64,000 nucleotides of DNA, taken from positions 1 to 64,000 of the forward strand of contig JAJZWU010000004.1 of the NCBI GenBank assembly GCA_021846515.1. Reading direction: 5' to 3'. The DNA is from Actinomycetes bacterium. Lineage in GTDB: Bacteria > Actinomycetota > Acidimicrobiia > Acidimicrobiales > JAMCPL01. Within the stretch, counting starts at the first letter, position 1. Each line of letters starts with the position of its first letter. Both the position numbers and the translations under genes were made by a program. Below are positions 47,490 to 56,539 of the stretch, in pieces. Below the pieces are notes generated by a model, which did not search any database, was not told where the DNA came from, and saw only the letters and a list, made by a program, of their open reading frames with translations.

Positions 47490-48357
47490 TATGACTCTCG
47501 TCTACCTGTTCGCAGGGCTCGCATTCAAGCTCAAGCGTGGCATGAGCTATCCCATATGACGTGCTCAATACAGTCTTCAAGGCATCCGACACGATTTGTG
47601 CCTCCTCAAGGCTCGGGTGCCCCTGAACCACTACGTGACCCGAAAGAACTCTGTATTCACGAGAGAGGCTCCAGATATGTAGGTCGTGCACGCCTGCCAC
47701 TCCCACAACCGCCTCCATCCCTGCCTGAATTACTGATGGGTCGATATCTGCCGGGGTATTCTCCATAAGAACACCTACGCTCTCTTTCAGTAGCCCATAG
47801 GCAATATAAAGTATGAACACTGCAACAAATAACGGCACAATGGCATCTATCTGCACAAATGATGGGTCTATAATGAGTACGACACCGGCCACAATGACAG
47901 CCAGTGATGCCATGACATCAGCCACCGCATGAAACAGAGAGGTTCTCATATTGAGATCAAGTGTCTTATCGTTTAGCACAAACGCTGCGGCGCCATTCAG
48001 TATAAAAGCACCCAAAGCAGCAAGCATGAGAACAAGCCCATCAACTTTCTCGGGATGCAGCAACCTGACAATACTTTCGGCAATAATGCCTACCGTAACT
48101 ATACTGATTAAAGCCATATTGGCCAGCGCTGCAAGTACTGTTGCCCGATGTCCTCCGTAGGATCTTCTCTCGTCACGAGGTGCAGCAGCCCAATACACTG
48201 CAAACAGAGAGAGAATTATGCCACCGGCATCAACCAAATTATGTCCGGCATCAGCCAAAAGTGCTACCGAATTGGCAAACAGGCCAAAAACGATCTCGCC
48301 GGCGGCAATAAAAATCTGCAATGCAACCGCTGCCGTCAAGCGCTGCCTCCTGCTCAT
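47473..48357 (-). CDS. Cation diffusion facilitator (CzcD-like metal exporter)
   Basis: About 294 residues with six transmembrane helices. The metal-site motifs are His39-x-x-x-Asp43 (DAGHNLVDAG) in helix 2 and HAVAD in helix 5, the zinc-type arrangement; a ferredoxin-like cytoplasmic domain follows, ending in a Cys/His-containing tail (ECEPCEQ). The ATG at 48357 is preferred over 48390 for the GGACGGGAG upstream. Zn, Co or Cd export is likely. Confidence 0.9.
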   Translation of the reverse strand: MSRRQRLTAAVALQIFIAAGEIVFGLFANSVALLADAGHNLVDAGGIILSLFAVYWAAAPRDERRSYGGHRATVLAALANMALISIVTVGIIAESIVRLLHPEKVDGLVLMLAALGAFILNGAAAFVLNDKTLDLNMRTSLFHAVADVMASLAVIVAGVVLIIDPSFVQIDAIVPLFVAVFILYIAYGLLKESVGVLMENTPADIDPSVIQAGMEAVVGVAGVHDLHIWSLSREYRVLSGHVVVQGHPSLEEAQIVSDALKTVLSTSYGIAHATLELECEPCEQVDESHNVHQA

Positions 48358-48492
48358 CTCCCGTCCTTCCCAGGAAAAGCCTGGGGCCATACTCTTATTT
48401 TAGCCACAACCATCCAAGTGCTCCGAAAAGGCATTTCAAAGGTTTGATAGTCGCCAACATCGCCAATTGCACCATTGCCACTCACACTAAGA

Positions 48493-50286
48493 CTATCCGA
48501 GCGGTCCAAACCATTTCGTATCAGTGTTTCCACTACGGTAACAGTTGACCAGATGCTCAAACCACTTACTGCTTTCATCCAATCCACCGTTGCGATTACG
48601 CCTAAGCCAGAGCGATCTATATATTTCCTGTATATGGGCCAGATTGGAAATGAGTTCGTCGCGTTGCGTACTTGGAACAGATGAAAGACTGCCGTCACGT
48701 TCCAGTCTGAAACCGGCATCTTTAATGGCAAGCTTCAACCAGTCTGCTCCAGCTCTTATTTCGTCTACGACATAATCTATGTTCCGCGCATCACCTGCAG
48801 CACAATCATATGAGCTACAAGAAGCGATACTCTCGTCTATAAAACAAGCTATTCTTTCCAGGTCTTCAAGTGTAAGGCCGGTGGTAAGACCCGACCCTAC
48901 CGGAAACTGAGGTAACAACAGATGAAGCACCAACGCAGACATGTTGGGAGGTTTGGGCACAACCATATCATGGACTTGGCCAAGAGAGACCAGCGCTTCT
49001 CCTACCTCTGGACATGGAGAACCAAACATATGTATACCTGTCAACCTTCCCAAAGATGAAATATCTATCCAACTATTATCGTTATACGACCATGACATTG
49101 CTGCTGCTATAAGCAGGCCGGGAAACATAACGGGAAGCTGCTGATGGTGTCCCATATCTCCCCAGTCACAAATCATGAGCCCCTGTGAACCATACTCTAT
49201 CCCAGCTTGAGCCGCTTCACTAATATTTCTCAAAGCATTGCTCAATCTGCCGGTTAAAGATAGCCAGCTTGAAGTACCGCAGCAGGTGTAAGTGGGTATT
49301 TCTCGTGATGAGAGTTGTTCCAGATGAGAGGCAAACGGGTGCCCGGCATCATAGCCCCATTCGCACACAGTAGTGCCATCCGGCAATTCATCTATCAGAT
49401 TGGGATGTGAGTTCAAGTAGTCGCCCCAGACCATAACCTGACGATCCCTCAGCGGGCTGGTCTCTCTCAGTCGCTTCAGCCAATCCACCCACTGATGGGA
49501 ACGCTCTCCCTTAAGTTCCCAGGGCTCATCCATGCCCACATGAGCATAAGGACTGTCAAACAACGGAAGAAGCTCTTCCAGAAGCTGCGATACGAGCAAG
49601 AACGATCCTGGCTTCTCCGGATCAATTGTCGTAGGCTTCCGTTCAATGCCAAACAGCCAGTAAAATCCATCTGGCTCAATAGCCAGCTGCCTGTAACGAT
49701 CGTGTACAAGCCAGCGCTCCATGTGACCCAGGGTATTTTGATGAGGAACCAGATCTATACCAAATTCACGGCATGTTGCCTTCACGTGCTCTATGTCGTC
49801 AGCGGTATAGGGATCGGCATATTTCCATACTTCATCGTGTCCGGTGTAGGCAAAAGTATGTTCCATATATAGATGTAACTGATTAAATTTAAGCCTGGCG
49901 AGTAGCTCAATAATGTAATCCATAGTTTCGAGGGTAGGAACTTTGGTACGCGATATATCCAGCATGACGCTTCTAACAAGGAAGTCTGGCCAATCCGTAA
50001 TACGGCAGGCTGGAATCAGATTACCGGAGCTACTATCTCCCTCGTTCCCCCCAGATAGCGACAGGTCTGACAGGCGAATCAACTGCCCCAGGGTAACTTC
50101 CGCGTACCTAAGACCATCTTCATCGGCAGCCATAATAGTTACTCCTGCTTCTGCGGCAATAATTCTATACCCTTGAGAGGGTAGGGAGTCATCCATTACT
50201 ACATTGGTTATCGTCGCACCGACCAACTTACCGGATGGATCGAGATGAACACTACGAGGATAAGGAATTAGCTCAATTTCAGGCAT
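48493..50286 (-). CDS. Glycoside hydrolase family 20-like protein (beta-N-acetylhexosaminidase)
   Basis: A 597-residue enzyme. Residues 1-90 are the alpha/beta N-terminal domain common in GH20, followed by a TIM barrel from about 100. The catalytic Asp253-Glu254 pair lies in HVGMDEP, where GH20 usually has HxGGDE. No signal peptide is seen, so it would act in the cytoplasm, perhaps in amino-sugar recycling. It is next to a sugar nucleotidyltransferase. Confidence 0.8.
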   Translation of the reverse strand: MPEIELIPYPRSVHLDPSGKLVGATITNVVMDDSLPSQGYRIIAAEAGVTIMAADEDGLRYAEVTLGQLIRLSDLSLSGGNEGDSSSGNLIPACRITDWPDFLVRSVMLDISRTKVPTLETMDYIIELLARLKFNQLHLYMEHTFAYTGHDEVWKYADPYTADDIEHVKATCREFGIDLVPHQNTLGHMERWLVHDRYRQLAIEPDGFYWLFGIERKPTTIDPEKPGSFLLVSQLLEELLPLFDSPYAHVGMDEPWELKGERSHQWVDWLKRLRETSPLRDRQVMVWGDYLNSHPNLIDELPDGTTVCEWGYDAGHPFASHLEQLSSREIPTYTCCGTSSWLSLTGRLSNALRNISEAAQAGIEYGSQGLMICDWGDMGHHQQLPVMFPGLLIAAAMSWSYNDNSWIDISSLGRLTGIHMFGSPCPEVGEALVSLGQVHDMVVPKPPNMSALVLHLLLPQFPVGSGLTTGLTLEDLERIACFIDESIASCSSYDCAAGDARNIDYVVDEIRAGADWLKLAIKDAGFRLERDGSLSSVPSTQRDELISNLAHIQEIYRSLWLRRNRNGGLDESSKWFEHLVNCYRSGNTDTKWFGPLG

Positions 50287-50374
50287 ATGCCCACTTTACC
50301 ATTGCCTGTGGCGCGTAATGTTGGGTTGAACTATTAGCTACCACATGTAAGCAATAAATTTCCCTTGATGGACA

Positions 50375-51217
50375 TCACCACAATGACCCAGGCCTATCTC
50401 CTGCCCCTATCATCGCCTGCAGCATATTGCTGACGATCTCAAGGTCAGTCGCATGGGTAACCCCTATACAACGACCCCTACCGGTTAGCACCTTAAAAGT
50501 TTCCGCTACGCCTCCTCCAAGCATATCGCCAACCACATCAGGCAAAAGTATCTCCTCGGTACCATTATTGCTGGCAAGCCCTCTCTCTACTGCTGCTGCC
50601 AGGTAATCTAACATGCCGGGTTGAAAGCCCCATAGATTCATAGATACCGGCACATCGGGATCGAGCACCGATGGCACAAGGCCGTCTTTTGAAATATACT
50701 CGTCTTTATTTATACGACTTACCTGTTTGCGTTCGGTAATTGACCTCAAGGCACCGTCATCACCGACAAGGCATATCCCTCTTGTAACCGGAGCATCAGT
50801 AATAATAGTATTGCTCAGGGAAAAAGCCACCAGGCAATTAGAATCGGATGTGTTCAAATGTTCTTTTAGCTTGGCTAAAGCATCGGCGCCATAAATGTCG
50901 TCTCCGTTGACTATCCCAAATGGCCCCTTATCTTTCAATTCTTTTTCGGCACATACTATCGCATGTGCAGTTCCCAGTGGTACCTCTTGATGAGCAAAAG
51001 ACACATCTATCTTCCCTCTCCAACATCGCGATATATGGTAACGGATTGCAGGACCGGTTTTCGGGCCCGTAATAACCGTTATGCCATCAAAGCCCGCCCT
51101 TAGCGCGTCAGACGCTGTAATGTCAATAAGGGCATCACCATCAGAACCTACCGGGGCCAAAGGTTTGCAGCCTCCAAAGCGTTTACCCATGCCTGCTGCG
51201 AGCATTACCAGTTGCAT
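50375..51217 (-). CDS. Sugar-phosphate nucleotidyltransferase-like protein
   Basis: About 280 residues with a GT-A nucleotidyltransferase fold. LAAGMGKRFGGCKPLAPVG is the nucleotide-binding signature, and NGDDIYG the metal site. It resembles proteins that activate sugar or other phosphates with NTP; the specific sugar cannot be told. The ATG at 51217 is preferred; a TTG at 51223 directly after the fabH stop is closer to GGAGG. Confidence 0.8.
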   Translation of the reverse strand: MQLVMLAAGMGKRFGGCKPLAPVGSDGDALIDITASDALRAGFDGITVITGPKTGPAIRYHISRCWRGKIDVSFAHQEVPLGTAHAIVCAEKELKDKGPFGIVNGDDIYGADALAKLKEHLNTSDSNCLVAFSLSNTIITDAPVTRGICLVGDDGALRSITERKQVSRINKDEYISKDGLVPSVLDPDVPVSMNLWGFQPGMLDYLAAAVERGLASNNGTEEILLPDVVGDMLGGGVAETFKVLTGRGRCIGVTHATDLEIVSNMLQAMIGAGDRPGSLW

Positions 51218-51223
51218 CCGCAA

Positions 51224-52171
51224 TCAGCCTCCAAAACGCAGCAATGCACTACCCCATGTCATACCTGCACCAAATCCAGAAAGGAGAACTGTATCACCCT
51301 TTTTCAATTTCCCCTCTTGAATAGCAGCCACCAGGGCAAGCGGTATGGACGAGGAAGAGGTATTCCCGTAACGATCTATAGTAATCATGGCCTTCTCGGG
51401 AGGTATGCCCAATCTCTCTCGGGCAGCTTCTACAATTCGTGCGTTTGCCTGATGGGGAACAAAAAGATCGATACTTTCACTGCTTATGCCGGCTCTACTC
51501 AGTGCATTTTGCGCTGAGTTTACAATTATCCTGACCGCCCGCCGGAATACCTCCTTGCCATCCATAAATAGATACCCTCCATGGTCGCAATAGAGAAGAT
51601 GCTTCAGAGAACCATCAGCGCCAAGATCCCATGAAAGCAACTCACCGGGGCCCTCGGTGGCCTCCAAAACTATTCCTGCGGCACCGTCGCCAATTACTAC
51701 CGCCAATGTACGCTCATCCATGTTTGTAATAGATGACAGGGTCTCCGACCCTATAAGAAGTATGCGCTTGGCACCTACACTTATAAGGCCATGCGCCACT
51801 ACCATTGAATAGACAAAGCCCGAACAGGCCGCATTGAGATCAAAAGCGCCTCCAGCGATACCCAGAGCATTCTGAACTGTAGCTGAGGTACCAGGAACAC
51901 GTTCGTCCGGCGTAGTGGTTGCAAGAAGCAGTATATCTATATCCTCAGGCAATACTCCGGCTGACTCCAGGGCTTCCTTCCCGGCCATAATTGCCAATTC
52001 TGCAGTAGTGCCTCCAATATGGCGCTCTTTTATGCCAGTACGCTCGGTGATCCACTCATCGCTGGTATCCAGCCGAGCTTCCAGGTCGGCATTGGTTACT
52101 ATCGTCGGAGGGAGACCTACTCCCCAGCCGGTAGTCACCGCACCTGAATGCTTATGGTTAGAGAGTGTCAT
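51224..52171 (-). CDS. fabH: 3-oxoacyl-[ACP] synthase III
   Basis: A 315-residue condensing enzyme. The active-site triad is Cys116 (NAACSGF), His in VPHQANARI (about 242) and Asn in YGNTSSSS (about 272). TSDEWITERTGIKERHI is a standard FabH segment. The enzyme starts fatty-acid synthesis from acyl-CoA. Its ATG overlaps the thiolase stop by four bases, so the two condensing enzymes are made together; no other fab gene follows. Confidence 0.9.
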   Translation of the reverse strand: MTLSNHKHSGAVTTGWGVGLPPTIVTNADLEARLDTSDEWITERTGIKERHIGGTTAELAIMAGKEALESAGVLPEDIDILLLATTTPDERVPGTSATVQNALGIAGGAFDLNAACSGFVYSMVVAHGLISVGAKRILLIGSETLSSITNMDERTLAVVIGDGAAGIVLEATEGPGELLSWDLGADGSLKHLLYCDHGGYLFMDGKEVFRRAVRIIVNSAQNALSRAGISSESIDLFVPHQANARIVEAARERLGIPPEKAMITIDRYGNTSSSSIPLALVAAIQEGKLKKGDTVLLSGFGAGMTWGSALLRFGG

Positions 52172-53328
52172 TGTCTTTCAATAATTGTAATACTGGTAGC
52201 AGCTGCATCTCCATATACTATACCGCCTGTGTTCACAGCCATACCACATCGGGCATTGGCTCTCTGCCTGGTACCCGATTGCCCGGTAACCTGCTGCACC
52301 AGCTCTATAATCTGGAAAATACCGGTCGCACCAATAGGATGCCCTCTTGCCACAAGCCCACCACTTGGATTTACGCATACCGCTGAACCGGTCGGCAGGG
52401 TGGCACCGGCCAATACTGCTCTACCCGCCTCCCCGGTTTCAAAATATCCCAACGCTTCAAGTGCATAAAGCTCTTCGGCACTGGTAGCATCGTGCAACTC
52501 CAGTACATCTATATCACCATACTCCATACCAGAAACCTTCCAGGCTTCCTGGATGGTATCAGCCAACCTGTTATGATACTCAAACTGTCCTGTGCCGGAT
52601 CTCAATACGCTGGCTACTACGCGAGGGTGTATAGACGAATTGCTGTTGCCAAGTACCATAGCGGCTGCACCGTCTGTAAATGATGAGCACATGAGCCTGG
52701 TCAGGGGTTCTGCTATTACCCTGGATGCCAGAACGTCTTCCACCGTAACCGGCTTGGTATGCTGAGCCGTAGGATTCTCTACTCCCAAATTGTGTGCCTT
52801 GGCGGCAGTGGCAGCAATCTCTTCAAGGGTCGTTCCGCGCTCTTTAAGTTGGGTATTTGCCCACTGAGCATTAAATCCCATAAACACACTGCCGGATGCT
52901 CGGCTACCCACAGTATCTTTCAGTCCAGGCCTCTCAGCTGCAGTAAGGGCATCCTCTATGGCAGCAATGGTAGCATCCCGATCGCCTGTCCACATTTTTT
53001 CCGCTCCCACTACCAGTACAGGAGATTCGTTGGCTTGGACGCTGTTATATGCCATATGAAAAGCTGTAGAGCCGCTGGCACATGAGTTATCGATATTGAC
53101 CATTCCAGCCCTATCGAGACCGGCGTTTACCAAATATGACTGAGCACGTACACATCCCTGATCAAGTAACTTACCTGCCAGAGCATTAGCGAAGACCACA
53201 AGGCTTACATCCCTGGCGTCAATCTCGGCATCTCTAAGGGCAGCAGATACTGCATGCATAGCCATTTCTTCCAGCGTCATGTCACGCCGGTTGCATGAGG
53301 TCATTCCTATGCCAAGTATAGATACCAT
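52168..53328 (-). CDS. Thiolase-family protein (SCP2/lipid-transfer type)
   Basis: A 386-residue thiolase-fold enzyme. Cys83 in NSCASGS is the acylated nucleophile, and ELHDATSAEE and GGLVARGHPIGATG supply the two histidines of the SCP2-thiolase group. Such enzymes split or condense acyl-CoAs, and some need a DUF35 partner, which is not seen here. It is coupled to fabH, like the PhlC/PhlA pair of acetyltransferase complexes, but the FabH here looks conventional. Confidence 0.85.
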   Translation of the reverse strand: MVSILGIGMTSCNRRDMTLEEMAMHAVSAALRDAEIDARDVSLVVFANALAGKLLDQGCVRAQSYLVNAGLDRAGMVNIDNSCASGSTAFHMAYNSVQANESPVLVVGAEKMWTGDRDATIAAIEDALTAAERPGLKDTVGSRASGSVFMGFNAQWANTQLKERGTTLEEIAATAAKAHNLGVENPTAQHTKPVTVEDVLASRVIAEPLTRLMCSSFTDGAAAMVLGNSNSSIHPRVVASVLRSGTGQFEYHNRLADTIQEAWKVSGMEYGDIDVLELHDATSAEELYALEALGYFETGEAGRAVLAGATLPTGSAVCVNPSGGLVARGHPIGATGIFQIIELVQQVTGQSGTRQRANARCGMAVNTGGIVYGDAAATSITIIERQ

Positions 53329-53397
53329 ATTACGTAATACTACCTTCCCGTAAGCTCTTGGGCATTACAAACCATTTTGTTATAGCCTACAAACACC

Positions 53398-54108
53398 CTA
53401 CACCCGTGGTGAGCCCGAATAAATAGCCGAAACAGTTACCTGGCCACCGTTGCAGGGTGCAATTGAGTCGGTAATAGTCAGGTAAGAGGGATAGTGAAAG
53501 CTGCCCTGCGGTAGGGCAACACTGATTTGAGCTGATGAAGGACAGCTATTCGAAGTGCCAGTGGAAATAGCAGAGAATCCTATGGTAAAGGCCGCAGAAC
53601 TACCTGGATTAAGAGTAACAGTAGTGGGAACTTCAGAGGTAAAGCCATATCCACCATTTCTTACAACCGTCGTCTGCATTGGTTGACCTGAGCTGTTATA
53701 GAGTTGCATGTCCGGGTAACCGTCAATCATACAGACAGTAGACGAAACGTTTTTCAGGGTAAATCCCTGACCTACGGTTCCGGCGGCAATATTTGGCGCT
53801 GCGTGTGAAAGAGCCAATTGCGAAGCGGTGCAGCGCGTCGAGCTGCTCGAATTATTGTTGCCAGGACTACCGCCGCCGGTAGTGGTCGAACTTGGCACAG
53901 TAGTTGTAGTCGTGCTGTTTGGCAGGGAATTGGTGGTAGACGGAGTCTTGGGATGGTGAGTACTGGGGCGACTGGAATGACGTGCCGGGGTTACAAAATA
54001 TACAGCTGCGCCCGCGGCTACTAGGGCTACGAGTACCACCAGTATGGTTGTACCAAGGACGCTGCCGGCAGAGCCGGTCTGTGGATGGTATGTTCTCACA
54101 TACACCAT
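53398..54108 (-). CDS. Membrane-anchored DUF4232 protein
   Basis: About 236 residues from the ATG at 54108, chosen for TTCCT (AGGAA) six bases upstream. A transmembrane helix (about 16-40) is followed by a long Ser/Thr/Pro linker and a DUF4232 beta-sandwich with four Cys likely forming disulfides. The family is exported and common in actinobacteria; its function is unknown. Confidence 0.8.
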   Translation of the reverse strand: MVYVRTYHPQTGSAGSVLGTTILVVLVALVAAGAAVYFVTPARHSSRPSTHHPKTPSTTNSLPNSTTTTTVPSSTTTGGGSPGNNNSSSSTRCTASQLALSHAAPNIAAGTVGQGFTLKNVSSTVCMIDGYPDMQLYNSSGQPMQTTVVRNGGYGFTSEVPTTVTLNPGSSAAFTIGFSAISTGTSNSCPSSAQISVALPQGSFHYPSYLTITDSIAPCNGGQVTVSAIYSGSPRV

Positions 54109-54246
54109 CATAGCTTCCTGAAGTGGCCTACATATTGCATACCTGAATGTGACCACCGAAATGTGCCAGGCGGGCCTGCGGATAAATGAACTGAGGATGA
54201 CCTGCTATATTGTATATTTGAATATGACTACTGATCTTGTGGCTGC

Positions 54247-54259
54247 TACAATGACGGGA
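54247..54259 (+). promoter_or_regulatory. Leaderless-type -10 box of the bL37 gene
   Basis: TACAAT (54247-54252) is exactly seven bases from the ATG at 54260. Confidence 0.55.
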
Positions 54260-54334
54260 ATGTCCAAGAAAACATCCAAACGCAAGCTAAAGAAAAAGAA
54301 GAAAGCAAACCACGGCAAAAGGCCCAACTCTTAG
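54260..54334 (+). CDS. Small ribosomal protein bL37
   Basis: A 24-codon gene. The product starts MSKKTSKRKLKKKKK and ends ANHGKRPNS. Length, the basic N-terminal two thirds and the ANHGKRPN signature match the actinobacterial 24-residue protein bL37 first seen in mycobacterial 50S structures. A longer frame to 54149 exists, but a TACAAT box seven bases before the ATG at 54260 supports the short form as a leaderless message. Such genes are usually missed by annotation. Confidence 0.85.
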   Translation: MSKKTSKRKLKKKKKANHGKRPNS

Positions 54335-54343
54335 TTACGGTGG

Positions 54344-55225
54344 TTACGGCCTCCAGGCCGCCCCTCTGTCATTGAGTATGCCTATGAGAACGCTTGGCCT
54401 ATCGGTGATAATACCATCCACCCCCAGGTCGATAAGCCTCTCCATCTTCGCGGTATCATTGATTGTCCACACGTGTACTGCCAACCCATGACTATGAGCA
54501 GCTTCAATAAAGTTGGCATCTACTATCGTAACCGAGAAGGTAGGACCCGTAAATCCGGTAGGTACCTGAAATGATACTTGATTCAGCCCGATATTCACTT
54601 CGGGATTCTGCCCTGCCTGTAGCTCTCTGACGAAATCTGCCACAAAAGAAGGACCTGCTGCGGTAGAAATTTCTGGAGCATAAGCGTGAAAACGCTCCAA
54701 TGCGGAGTCTAAAAAAGAAGCTACTATTGTTCTATCCTCGAATGAACTACGGCGAATAAGGTCCGCCAGTCTTTCCTCATATGGCTCCACGTCCGGATAG
54801 GTCTGCTTTATGTCCAGGTTGATCAACACCCCGGGGTAATCTTGCATCAACTCAATTACCTCATCCAGACGAGCAATCCTAAAGTCAGGATCAGTCTTTG
54901 CCCTTCCCCGTAACGAGTAATCCTCCTCCGGTAGATCTCTTGTAATCTCTCTGCCGGGTGCAAACCAATAGGCGTTGTCCAGCCTGGAAATATCTTTCCA
55001 CGTCATTGAGGCAATTTTCCCAGAACCGTTAGTCGTACGATCTACTTCCGGGTCATGGCAGACCACAAGGTAGCCATCAAGAGTTGCATGCACATCCAGC
55101 TCTATGCCGGTAGCACCCTGTTTCAGTGCATTGCGAATGGCAGACATAGTAGAAGACGGACCCTCATAGCTTCCTCCCTGGTGAGCATATGAGATTATTC
55201 TCCTTTGAAGCCAATCGGTAGCCAC
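54344..55225 (-). CDS. Glycerophosphodiester phosphodiesterase
   Basis: A 293-residue TIM-barrel enzyme that hydrolyses glycerophosphodiesters to glycerol-3-phosphate and an alcohol. AHQGG replaces the usual HRG near residue 15, ELDVHATLDGYLVVCHD gives the Glu/Asp metal ligands and second His, and the C-terminal GVDGIITDRP is typical. It lacks a signal peptide, and starts with GTG. Confidence 0.88.
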   Translation of the reverse strand: MATDWLQRRIISYAHQGGSYEGPSSTMSAIRNALKQGATGIELDVHATLDGYLVVCHDPEVDRTTNGSGKIASMTWKDISRLDNAYWFAPGREITRDLPEEDYSLRGRAKTDPDFRIARLDEVIELMQDYPGVLINLDIKQTYPDVEPYEERLADLIRRSSFEDRTIVASFLDSALERFHAYAPEISTAAGPSFVADFVRELQAGQNPEVNIGLNQVSFQVPTGFTGPTFSVTIVDANFIEAAHSHGLAVHVWTINDTAKMERLIDLGVDGIITDRPSVLIGILNDRGAAWRP

Positions 55226-55269
55226 AAACGCTACGTTATCACATTACATCAAGGTATTTTGTAAGCAGA

Positions 55270-56403
55270 TCACTTGGGAGACGAATACTCCCCAATTAAA
55301 GCGCCATTGTCTTCGGCCAATGCCCGAAGGTCTTTCTTGGGCGTAGAGCCCAAGTGAGTAACGGTCTCCGAAGCGCACACGCTTCCAAGCCTGGCGCAAT
55401 CCACCAGATTGCCACCGTGCAATAAGCCGTAGAGAAAACCAGCGGCGAAAATATCTCCCGCCCCCGTACTGTCCACCACTCTTTCAGCCGGTACGGCATC
55501 TATATCAAATATCTGACCAGCCGGACTCACAACCAATGAACCCTTATCGCCCGCAGTCAAAGCTGCCGTAATTCCCGACGCGGCTGCCTCTTCTGCGGCC
55601 TTAGCTATATTAGAGACCGAAAATAAAGTAGTAAATTCGCTGGAATTGCCAAACAAAATATCCACATAGCCAGAGATGAATTGAAGTAGTTCAGCACGAT
55701 GGCGAACTACACACGATTTGTCTGACAAGCTAAGCGCCACCTTGTTTCCAGACCGCCTGGCTTGTTCCATGGCATTGGTAATACCCGAAATGGCCGCCGG
55801 TATGTCCAACAAATAAGCTTCTACGTAAAATACAGCGCAATCACTAGCCAGAGTAGCATCAATTTCATCAGATACGAGCGTACTTGCCGCTCCCAAGTTG
55901 GTCGCCATTGTGCGCTCACCATCAGGGGTTGCCAACACTACGCAACTACCAGTGGAAACACTACGGTCACTATCCTGATGAAGTCTGTCCTTACGGGATC
56001 CGTCTATCGAAGATACTGCTACGGTGGTGACTGGAAAAAACTTAACACCATAGTTGTCCATGCCCTTGGCAAACATCTCCCCTAAGTGGTCGTCTGCGAT
56101 CTTTCCAATAAAGGCGCTCGATCCTCCAAGCATGGAAAAGCCTATTGCCGTATTGGCTGCAGATCCGCCACAGGACTTTACGCCGGAGCCTACTGAGTCG
56201 ATAATCTCTCCTGACCTTGCATCGCCTACCAATGCCATCTGGCCCTTGGTAAGCCCAAGCCTATCTATAGAGCTGTCGTCTGAAGTAACTATAACATCTA
56301 CTATCGCCGAGCCCAATGCCAGCAATTCAAATCTACGTTTTCCCTGTTTATCCGATTCCTTCAGCTTTCCAAGTCCATCCGGCTTTCCTGCCAAGTCCGT
56401 CAT
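55270..56403 (-). CDS. PfkB-family carbohydrate/nucleoside kinase
   Basis: A 377-residue kinase. CGGSAANTAIGFSMLGG is the N-terminal PfkB signature and VDSTGAGDIFAAGFLYGL the C-terminal one, with the catalytic Asp. It is most like adenosine-kinase or fructokinase-type members; the substrate is not resolved. GGGAAGG precedes the ATG. The first 25 residues are a polar extension. Confidence 0.87.
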   Translation of the reverse strand: MTDLAGKPDGLGKLKESDKQGKRRFELLALGSAIVDVIVTSDDSSIDRLGLTKGQMALVGDARSGEIIDSVGSGVKSCGGSAANTAIGFSMLGGSSAFIGKIADDHLGEMFAKGMDNYGVKFFPVTTVAVSSIDGSRKDRLHQDSDRSVSTGSCVVLATPDGERTMATNLGAASTLVSDEIDATLASDCAVFYVEAYLLDIPAAISGITNAMEQARRSGNKVALSLSDKSCVVRHRAELLQFISGYVDILFGNSSEFTTLFSVSNIAKAAEEAAASGITAALTAGDKGSLVVSPAGQIFDIDAVPAERVVDSTGAGDIFAAGFLYGLLHGGNLVDCARLGSVCASETVTHLGSTPKKDLRALAEDNGALIGEYSSPK

Positions 56404-56539
56404 GCCTTCCCTGTTCCTTTCTTGCTACTGGCATCTTGCATGCCATATGCTTTTTCACAATACCATTTCCGTTATAATAGTACACCATGTACTATCCAGC
56501 TCCCAGAATGACAATGCCTAAAAACTTCAGGGGCTTAAG
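56404..56539. promoter_or_regulatory. Divergent promoter region between kinase and aminopeptidase genes
   Basis: A TATAAT box on the plus strand (about 56475-56480) is suited to the aminopeptidase gene, with a leader of about 50 bases and AGGGG nine bases before its ATG. Confidence 0.45.

Noticed and set aside
54149..54259. Longer start for the bL37 frame
   Set aside because: The added 37 residues are not basic and not conserved in bL37; the TACAAT box points to 54260.
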